From assembly GCF_030439915.1 (NCBI RefSeq), contig NZ_JAQFJG010000008.1, positions 1 through 64,000 on the forward strand: a DNA stretch of 64,000 nt. Reading direction: 5' to 3'. Numbering within the stretch: the stretch's first letter is position 1; each line of letters begins with the position of its first letter. The stretch is from Streptococcus sp. SPS1. GTDB lineage: Bacteria; Bacillota; Bacilli; Lactobacillales; Streptococcaceae. Below the pieces are notes generated by a model. The model was not told the DNA's origin. It saw only the letters and a list, made by a program, of their open reading frames with translations, and ran no database searches. Made by a program: the position numbers and the translations under genes. This document shows positions 56,039-64,000 of this stretch, piece after piece.

Positions 56039-57877
56039 ATGAGTTATAAAGATACGGTACAAAAAATCCTCGATGTAATTGGAGGCGAAAAAAATGTCAA
56101 TAGAGTTACCCATTGTGTAACACGTTTAAGATTAGAATTAAAAGATGAAAATTTAGTCAATGATGATGATGTGAAGAAGATACCAGGTGTAATAGGTATT
56201 ATGAAAAAGAATGGGCAATATCAAATTATACTTGGTAATGATGTAGCCAATTATTATAAAGAATTCATTAAACTTGGCAATTTTGAAACAGATTCAGTTG
56301 ATCAAGGGCATAAAGGGAATATTTTAGAAAGAATCATTGAATATATCGCTGGTTCCATGACTCCAATCATTCCAGCAATGTTAGGGGGAGGTATGTTGAA
56401 AGTCTTGGTAATCATTTTACCAATGCTTGGTATATTGCAATCAGATTCTCAGACTATTGCTTTTTTGACATTTTTTGGGGATGCTCCATATTATTTCTTA
56501 CCGCTGTTATTAGCTTATTCTGCATCACAAAAATTAAAAGTAACATCTACATTAGCTATATCTGTAGCAGGTGTACTTCTCCATCCAAATTTTGTTCAAA
56601 TGGTGCAATCAGGGAATCCTCTTAGTTTATTTGGTGCACCTGTGACACCAGCTAGTTATGGTTCATCAGTCATTCCAATTCTTATTATGGTTTGGTTGAT
56701 GAAATATATTGAAAAAATGATTGCTAAATTAACACCAGCTGTTACTAAGAGTTTTTTGCAACCTACGCTAGTATTATTAGTATCAAGCTGTATTGCCTTA
56801 GTTGTAGTCGGACCTATTGGAGTAATTGTTGGTCAAGGATTATCAAATCTAGTTGGGCAAATGTATGGTGTAGCTGGATGGCTTACATTAGCTATTCTTG
56901 GTGCTATTATGCCATTTATTGTTATGACTGGAATGCATTGGGCTTTTGCACCTATTTTTTTGGCGGCATCTATTGCTACTCCAGACGTATTAATTCTTCC
57001 AGCAATGTTAGGGTCAAACTTAGCTCAAGGAGCTGCTTCGATGGCTGTTGCATTAAAGAGTAAAAATAATAATACAAAACAAATTGCTTTTGCAGCAGGT
57101 TTCTCAGCCTTACTTGCAGGGATTACCGAACCTGCATTATATGGTGTGACTTTAAAATATAAAAAACCACTTTATGCAGCTATGATTGGTGGTGGATTAG
57201 CGGGATTATTTGCAGGTCTTACTAGTGTTAAAGCCTATCTATTTGCTGTTCCATCTTTGATAGCGTTGCCTCAATTTATTTATTCTGATGTACCATCAAA
57301 TATTGTAAATGCTTTAATTGTGGCGGTCATTTCTGTTGTTATTACCTTTGTCTTGGCTTATATATTTGGAATCGATGAAGAAGAGAGTTCTAGCCATTTA
57401 GAAGTTGAGGCTAGAGTTTCAAATAAAAAAATGGTATTTTCTCCTATATCAGGAGAAATCATTCCGTTAAGTGATGTCCAGGATAAAACATTTTCAGATA
57501 AACTTATTGGAGACGGAGTAGCGATTATCCCAAATGAGGGTAAGGTTTATGCACCATTCGATGGGGAAATTACAAATATTTTTCCGACTAAGCACGCAAT
57601 TGGATTGAAGAGTGATGAAGGTGTTGAGTTACTAATTCATATTGGATTAGATACTGTTGAGCTAAAAGGTCAAGGTTTTATTAGTCATGTAGAAGAAGGA
57701 GACAGAGTTTTCAAAAATCAGTTGATTTTTGAAATGGACTTAAATTTAATCAAGAGTAAAGGCTACGAAACAGTTACACCAGTAATTGTAACGAATACCA
57801 ACGATTTTCTAGATGTATTAGTATTACCTAATAATCAGACAATCGAGCATTCTAAGGAATTACTGGTAATATTATAA
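56039..57877 (+). CDS. bglP: Beta-glucoside PTS EIIBCA
   Basis: 612 residues. EIIB domain with phosphocysteine in VTHCVTRLRLEL near residue 26, EIIC membrane domain (about 105-450; GFSALLAGITEPALYGV), and EIIA (about 470-610; His in LLIHIGLDTVELKG). It imports and phosphorylates beta-glucosides such as cellobiose, salicin or arbutin. Confidence 0.95.
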   Translation: MSYKDTVQKILDVIGGEKNVNRVTHCVTRLRLELKDENLVNDDDVKKIPGVIGIMKKNGQYQIILGNDVANYYKEFIKLGNFETDSVDQGHKGNILERIIEYIAGSMTPIIPAMLGGGMLKVLVIILPMLGILQSDSQTIAFLTFFGDAPYYFLPLLLAYSASQKLKVTSTLAISVAGVLLHPNFVQMVQSGNPLSLFGAPVTPASYGSSVIPILIMVWLMKYIEKMIAKLTPAVTKSFLQPTLVLLVSSCIALVVVGPIGVIVGQGLSNLVGQMYGVAGWLTLAILGAIMPFIVMTGMHWAFAPIFLAASIATPDVLILPAMLGSNLAQGAASMAVALKSKNNNTKQIAFAAGFSALLAGITEPALYGVTLKYKKPLYAAMIGGGLAGLFAGLTSVKAYLFAVPSLIALPQFIYSDVPSNIVNALIVAVISVVITFVLAYIFGIDEEESSSHLEVEARVSNKKMVFSPISGEIIPLSDVQDKTFSDKLIGDGVAIIPNEGKVYAPFDGEITNIFPTKHAIGLKSDEGVELLIHIGLDTVELKGQGFISHVEEGDRVFKNQLIFEMDLNLIKSKGYETVTPVIVTNTNDFLDVLVLPNNQTIEHSKELLVIL

Positions 57878-59305
<1,428 letters not shown>

Positions 59306-59360
59306 TTTTTTATTGATGACTAACTATTATCACGGTTAAGGCAAAATCTCATTAAATATG

Positions 59361-59409
59361 AAATAAAGAGATTTGGAAGACATCAAATTCTAAACCTCTT
59401 TATTTTATA
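59361..59409 (+). terminator. Terminator after bglA
   Basis: AAATAAAGAG (59361-59370) pairs with CTCTTTATTT (59396-59405), with a large loop. The remaining 59410-59631 is AT-rich with no gene that I can see. Confidence 0.75.
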
Positions 59410-59631
59410 GGGGGATTAATTAATTTAATTTTGTTACAGAGAGCCGATTATAAATAGTTAACTTAGGATAGATTGGTTATATATAGTAGACTGAATCTAA
59501 AATAGTACGAAACAATTGCTAAAACATTTATAGAAATTAATTTTACTTTCCCAATCGATTTGTTCTCATCTTATTTCAATCCGCTATAAAGTTAGATAAG
59601 AATAAGCTAACAAGCAGAAGTGAGATAGGTC

Positions 59632-59660
59632 TTGCAAGAATGGTAAAAATCTGATAAACT
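59632..59660 (+). promoter_or_regulatory. Promoter of pheS-pheT
   Basis: TTGCAA (59632-59637), 17-base spacer, TAAACT (59655-59660). Confidence 0.75.
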
Positions 59661-59666
59661 AAGTAG

Positions 59667-59850
59667 TAATTGAATAGAAATCTGCAAGACTAGTAACTCA
59701 AGGGAAGTATATCAGGGAGGAGAGCCGTGACTGTAAGCTCTCTATATGAAAGCTGGGTGAATTCACTTGCGCATGGATTTAGAAATGAAGGTCTGACTTG
59801 TCAGATGAAAACGGATGGTACCGCGTGTCAACGCTCCGAGTGGAGTTTTT
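59667..59850 (+). promoter_or_regulatory. T-box riboswitch, phenylalanine type
   Basis: T-box GGATGGTACCGCG (59813-59825), terminator CTCC/GGAG with T5 (59834-59850). The specifier region GAATTCA (59759-59765) holds TTC, a Phe codon, in the usual GAA-codon-A context. It controls pheS by sensing uncharged tRNA-Phe. Confidence 0.92.
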
Positions 59851-59895
59851 GGCATGTGGTTTTCTTTTTATCTACGAGCGACTGATGGAGGAATT

Positions 59896-60942
59896 ATGTC
59901 AACTATTGAAGAACAATTAAAAGCGCTTCGTGAAGAAACGCTGGCTAGCTTGAAGCAGATTACTGCTGAAAATGAAAAAGAGATGCAAGATTTGCGTGTC
60001 TCTGTCCTTGGTAAAAAGGGTTCGCTCACTGAAATCCTCAAAGGGATGAAAGATGTTTCTGCTGAGATGCGTCCAATCATTGGGAAACACGTCAATGAGG
60101 CTCGTGATGTCTTGACAGCAGCCTTTGAAGAAACAGCTAAGCTCTTGGAAGAAAAGAAAGTCGCTGCACAGTTAGCTAGCGAGAGTATCGATGTGACGCT
60201 TCCAGGTCGTCCAGTTGCTACTGGTCACCGTCATGTTTTGACACAAACTAGTGAAGAAATCGAAGATATTTTCATTGGGATGGGTTACCAAGTCGTGGAT
60301 GGTTTTGAAGTAGAGCAAGACTACTATAACTTTGAACGTATGAACCTTCCCAAAGACCACCCAGCTCGCGATATGCAGGACACTTTCTATATCACAGAAG
60401 AGATCTTACTCCGTACCCATACGTCTCCTGTTCAGGCGCGTGCCATGGATGGCCATGATTTCTCTAAAGGTCCTTTGAAAATGATCTCACCAGGGCGTGT
60501 GTTCCGTCGTGATACGGACGATGCGACCCACAGTCACCAATTCCACCAAATTGAAGGCTTGGTTGTTGGGAAGAACATTTCTATGGCAGACCTTCAAGGA
60601 ACCCTTCAATTGATTGTGCAAAAAATGTTCGGTGAAGAGCGTCAAATTCGTTTGCGTCCATCTTATTTCCCATTCACAGAGCCATCTGTTGAGGTGGATG
60701 TTTCTTGCTTCAAGTGTGGTGGAGAAGGCTGTAATGTATGTAAGAAAACAGGTTGGATCGAAATTATGGGAGCTGGTATGGTTCACCCACGTGTCCTTGA
60801 AATGAGTGGTATCGATGCGACTGTTTACTCTGGATTTGCCTTTGGTCTTGGTCAAGAACGTGTAGCTATGCTCCGTTACGGAATCAATGATATCCGTGGA
60901 TTCTACCAAGGAGATGTCCGCTTCTCAGAACAGTTTAAATAA
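59896..60942 (+). CDS. pheS: Phenylalanyl-tRNA synthetase alpha subunit
   Basis: 348 residues, class II. N-terminal coiled coil ([18 protein letters not shown]), then the catalytic domain with [32 protein letters not shown] and the C-terminal [17 protein letters not shown]. The ATG at 59896 has GGAGG upstream; a longer frame start at 59815 lies in the T-box and is rejected. Confidence 0.98.
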   Translation: MSTIEEQLKALREETLASLKQITAENEKEMQDLRVSVLGKKGSLTEILKGMKDVSAEMRPIIGKHVNEARDVLTAAFEETAKLLEEKKVAAQLASESIDVTLPGRPVATGHRHVLTQTSEEIEDIFIGMGYQVVDGFEVEQDYYNFERMNLPKDHPARDMQDTFYITEEILLRTHTSPVQARAMDGHDFSKGPLKMISPGRVFRRDTDDATHSHQFHQIEGLVVGKNISMADLQGTLQLIVQKMFGEERQIRLRPSYFPFTEPSVEVDVSCFKCGGEGCNVCKKTGWIEIMGAGMVHPRVLEMSGIDATVYSGFAFGLGQERVAMLRYGINDIRGFYQGDVRFSEQFK

Positions 60943-61451
60943 TGATTAGAAAAGTAGAAAAGGCAGATATTGGGGTGTTATCCAAAATTGCCAAACAAAC
61001 CTTTCGTGAAACATTTGCTCATGATAATACGGAAGAGCAGTTACAGGAATACTTTGAAGAGGCTTATAGTCTGAGAGTTTTGTCAACTGAGTTGGAAAAT
61101 CCCGAATCCGAAACCTATTTCATTATGCATGAAGAGGAGATAGCTGGTTTTCTCAAAGTCAACTGGGGAAGTGCTCAGACTGAGAGAGAATTAGAGGACG
61201 CTTTTGAAATTCAACGTCTCTATGTGCTACAAAAATTCCAAGGATTTGGATTCGGTAAGCAACTGTTTGAATTCGCTCTTGAACTTGCTACAAAAAATAG
61301 TTTTTCTTGGGCTTGGTTAGGTGTTTGGGAGCATAATACAAAAGCTCAAGCGTTTTATAATCGATATGGTTTTGAAAAATTTAGCCAACATCATTTTATG
61401 GTTGGTCAAAAAGTAGATACGGATTGGTTACTGAGAAAGAAATTAAGGTAA
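60942..61451 (+). CDS. GNAT acetyltransferase in the phe operon
   Basis: 169 residues. Acetyl-CoA motif IQRLYVLQKFQGFGFGKQLFEFAL near 90-113 and WLGVWEHNTKAQAFYNRYGFEKF. Its ATG overlaps the pheS stop by 1 base (TAATG). Substrate unknown. It sits between the two synthetase subunits. Confidence 0.9.
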   Translation: MIRKVEKADIGVLSKIAKQTFRETFAHDNTEEQLQEYFEEAYSLRVLSTELENPESETYFIMHEEEIAGFLKVNWGSAQTERELEDAFEIQRLYVLQKFQGFGFGKQLFEFALELATKNSFSWAWLGVWEHNTKAQAFYNRYGFEKFSQHHFMVGQKVDTDWLLRKKLR

Positions 61452-61527
61452 GAAGAGGATTCTTCTATTGAAATGATAGGAAAGGAAAAGAACTAGAGTG
61501 GCAACTGTCATTCTGGAGAACTAAATT

Positions 61528-63933
61528 ATGCTTGTATCTTATAAATGGTTAAAAGAATTGGTGGACATTGATGTGCCATCACAAGAGTTGGCTGAAAAAA
61601 TGTCAACTACAGGGATCGAGGTAGAAGGTGTCGAATCACCTGCTGCTGGTCTCTCAAAAATTGTCGTCGGTGAGGTCTTGTCTTGCGAAGATGTGCCAGA
61701 AACTCACCTCCATGTTTGTCAGGTTAACGTTGGCGAAGAAGAAGCCCGTCAAATCGTTTGTGGTGCACCGAATGTGCGTGCTGGCATCAAGGTTATGGTG
61801 GCTCTTCCAGGAGCTCGCATCGCTGAAAACTACAAAATCAAAAAAGGAAAAATCCGTGGTTTAGAGTCACTTGGAATGATCTGTTCGCTTGGCGAATTGG
61901 GAATTTCTGACTCAGTTGTGCCTAAGGAATTCGCAGATGGCATCCAAATCTTGCCAGAAAATGCCGTTCCAGGTGAGGAAGTCTTCTCATATCTAGACTT
62001 GGATGATGAAATCATCGAACTTTCTATCACACCCAACCGTGCAGACGCTCTTTCTATGCGTGGGGTAGCTCACGAAGTGGCAGCCATCTATGACAAGGCG
62101 GTCAACTTTAAAGAATTTACTCTAACAGAAACTAATGAAGCTGCGGCAGATGCCCTTTCTGTAGGTATTGAGACAGACAAGGCGCCTTACTATGCAGCTC
62201 GAATCTTGGACAATGTGACTATCGCACCAAGTCCACAATGGTTGCAAAACCTTCTCATGAATGAAGGAATCCGTCCAATCAATAACGTAGTGGACGTGAC
62301 TAACTACATCCTTCTCTACTTTGGTCAACCAATGCACGCCTTTGACTTGGATACCTTTGAAGGGAGTGACATCCGTGTACGTGAAGCGCGTGCTGGTGAA
62401 AAATTAGTGACTTTAGATGGTGAAGAACGTGATTTGGACGTGAATGACCTAGTCATCACTGTAGCTGACAAGCCAGTAGCTCTTGCAGGTGTTATGGGTG
62501 GTCAAGCAACAGAAATCTCTGAAAAGTCTAGTCGTGTCGTCCTTGAAGCTGCAGTCTTCAACGGAAAATCAATCCGCAAGACTAGCGGACGTCTCAACCT
62601 TCGTTCTGAGTCATCTTCTCGCTTTGAAAAAGGCATCAATGTGGCAACAGTTAATGAAGCACTTGATGCGGCAGCTAGTATGATTGCCGAACTTGCAGGT
62701 GCAACTGTGCGTAAGGGCATCGTTTCAGCGGGTGAGCTTGATACCTCCGATGTGGAAGTTTCTTCAACTCTTGCTGATGTTAACCGTGTCCTCGGAACTG
62801 AGCTTTCTTACGCGGATGTAGAAGACGTCTTCCGACGTCTTGGCTTTGGCCTTTCTGGAAATGCAGATAGCTTTACAGTCAGCGTCCCACGTCGCCGTTG
62901 GGATATCACCATCGAAGCGGACCTCTTTGAAGAAATCGCTCGTATCTATGGCTATGACCGCTTGCCAACCAGTCTTCCAAAAGATGACGGTACAGCTGGT
63001 GAATTGACTGCGACACAAAAACTTCGCCGTCAAGTTCGTACGATTGCTGAAGGGGCAGGTTTGACAGAAATCATCACCTACGCTCTGACAACTCCTGAAA
63101 AAGCAGTTGAGTTTACGGCTCAACCAAGTAACCTTACTGAGCTTATGTGGCCAATGACCGTGGATCGTTCTGTCCTCCGTCAAAATATGATTTCTGGTAT
63201 CCTTGATACGGTGGCTTATAACGTAGCTCGTAAGAACAAAAACTTGGCCCTTTACGAGATTGGAAAAGTCTTTGAACAAACAGGTAATCCAAAAGAAGAA
63301 CTTCCAAATGAAATCAACAGCTTTGCCTTTGCCTTGACAGGCTTGGTTGCTGAAAAAGATTTCCAAACAGCAGCAGTTCCAGTTGATTTCTTCTATGCTA
63401 AGGGAATCCTAGAAGCGCTATTTGCTCGTTTGGGACTAGAAGTGACCTATACAGCAACATCTGAAATCGCTAGCCTTCATCCAGGTCGTACAGCAGTCAT
63501 TTCACTCGGTGACCAAGTTCTTGGTTTCCTTGGCCAAGTGCATCCAGTCACCGCTAAGGCTTACGATATTCCAGAAACGTATGTAGCTGAGCTCAACCTT
63601 TCAGCCATCGAAGCTGCCCTTCAAACTGCTGCTCCATTTGTAGAAATCACGAAATTCCCAGCAGTCAGCCGTGACGTTGCCCTTCTCCTCAAGGCAGAAG
63701 TGACTCACCAAGAAGTTGTGGACGCGATCCAAGCTGCCGGTGTGAAACGTTTGACAGATATTAAACTCTTTGACGTCTTCTCAGGCGAAAAACTAGGACT
63801 TGGTATGAAGTCAATGGCTTATAGCTTGACCTTCCAAAATCCAGAAGATAGCTTAACGGACGAAGAAGTCGCACGCTACATGGAAAAAATCCAAGCATCG
63901 CTCGAAGAAAAAGTCAATGCAGAAGTGCGTTAA
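61528..63933 (+). CDS. pheT: Phenylalanyl-tRNA synthetase beta subunit
   Basis: 801 residues: tRNA-binding EMAP-like domain (about 40-150; [21 protein letters not shown]), B3/4 editing domain, B5 domain ([28 protein letters not shown]), catalytic-like core and C-terminal anticodon-binding fold ([16 protein letters not shown]). Forms the alpha2-beta2 enzyme with PheS. Confidence 0.98.
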   Translation: MLVSYKWLKELVDIDVPSQELAEKMSTTGIEVEGVESPAAGLSKIVVGEVLSCEDVPETHLHVCQVNVGEEEARQIVCGAPNVRAGIKVMVALPGARIAENYKIKKGKIRGLESLGMICSLGELGISDSVVPKEFADGIQILPENAVPGEEVFSYLDLDDEIIELSITPNRADALSMRGVAHEVAAIYDKAVNFKEFTLTETNEAAADALSVGIETDKAPYYAARILDNVTIAPSPQWLQNLLMNEGIRPINNVVDVTNYILLYFGQPMHAFDLDTFEGSDIRVREARAGEKLVTLDGEERDLDVNDLVITVADKPVALAGVMGGQATEISEKSSRVVLEAAVFNGKSIRKTSGRLNLRSESSSRFEKGINVATVNEALDAAASMIAELAGATVRKGIVSAGELDTSDVEVSSTLADVNRVLGTELSYADVEDVFRRLGFGLSGNADSFTVSVPRRRWDITIEADLFEEIARIYGYDRLPTSLPKDDGTAGELTATQKLRRQVRTIAEGAGLTEIITYALTTPEKAVEFTAQPSNLTELMWPMTVDRSVLRQNMISGILDTVAYNVARKNKNLALYEIGKVFEQTGNPKEELPNEINSFAFALTGLVAEKDFQTAAVPVDFFYAKGILEALFARLGLEVTYTATSEIASLHPGRTAVISLGDQVLGFLGQVHPVTAKAYDIPETYVAELNLSAIEAALQTAAPFVEITKFPAVSRDVALLLKAEVTHQEVVDAIQAAGVKRLTDIKLFDVFSGEKLGLGMKSMAYSLTFQNPEDSLTDEEVARYMEKIQASLEEKVNAEVR

Positions 63934-63940
63934 CTCATCA

Positions 63941-63964
63941 ATCCATCCTTCGGGGTGGATTTTT
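63941..63964 (+). terminator. Terminator after pheT
   Basis: ATCCATCC - TTCG - GGGTGGAT - TTTT, eight bases after the stop. Confidence 0.95.
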
Positions 63965-64000
63965 GCTTTTCAAATAACAATTCAGGATCAAAAATAGACA

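Noticed and set aside
59815..59895. Longer pheS frame from 59815
   Set aside because: It covers the T-box antiterminator and terminator, which are untranslated.

Overview
The window is from a low-GC Firmicute of the mitis-group streptococci, most likely Streptococcus pneumoniae or a very close relative. The evidence is a complete blp bacteriocin regulatory and secretion locus with a recognisable BlpC pheromone, a BOX element, the hrcA-grpE-dnaK-dnaJ order, ccrZ-trmB, rimP-nusA-ylxR-ylxQ-infB-rbfA, and valS and pheS-pheT with T-box leaders. This is recognition from sequence; no database search was possible.

Layout. 1-727: 3' part of an internally deleted group II intron. 744-6631 (minus): sugar PTS operon with a PRD/EIIA regulator, EIIB, UlaA-like EIIC, a small TPR protein, a class II aldolase and a P-loop kinase-like protein. 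6771-7809: decayed IS30-type element. 7956-14083: heat-shock operon under two CIRCE operators, with a DJ-1-like gene between dnaK and dnaJ. 14113-17123: structured repeats, a BOX element, HIT protein, and an EcsA/EcsB ABC transporter.

17123-33120 is the blp locus. A double-glycine peptide with a putative immunity gene lies upstream of blpS-blpR-blpH. The reverse-strand blpA-blpB-blpC unit encodes an intact peptidase-ABC exporter, its accessory protein and the pheromone. A long bacteriocin-immunity region follows. Seven promoters share one geometry: two 10-bp direct repeats 21 bp apart, with the -10 box 40 bp after the start of the second repeat. BlpC exported by BlpAB should activate BlpH-BlpR, which fires all seven modules. 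Several cargo genes are broken: blpY by an in-frame stop, a small membrane gene by a short poly-A tract, a duplicated immunity gene, two leader-peptide remnants, and a thioredoxin-like surface protein with a frameshift in a T9 tract just before the end of its sortase signal.

33237-40676 is core: cell-cycle regulator ccrZ, tRNA methyltransferase trmB, and the rimP-to-rbfA translation operon. 40826-44403 holds a lipoprotein, a PH-like/zinc-ribbon protein, an SPFH-SHOCT protein, an EcsC-like protein and two tiny proteins, resembling membrane-stress modules. 44520-46842 has a DUF1858/hemerythrin-PAS pair and small conserved genes. 46856-51126 is the valS transcription unit, whose T-box is separated from valS by a GNAT gene and an unrecognised membrane-anchored gene. 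51164-54882 is a candidate defence pair: a DUF3883-type protein and a primase-helicase. 54986-59409 is a LicT-controlled beta-glucoside operon. 59632-63964 is the pheS-GNAT-pheT operon with a Phe T-box.

The most novel-looking material is the primase-helicase/DUF3883 pair, the membrane-stress-like cluster, unusual double-glycine peptides in the blp locus, and three intergenic elements whose stems change in a compensated way.
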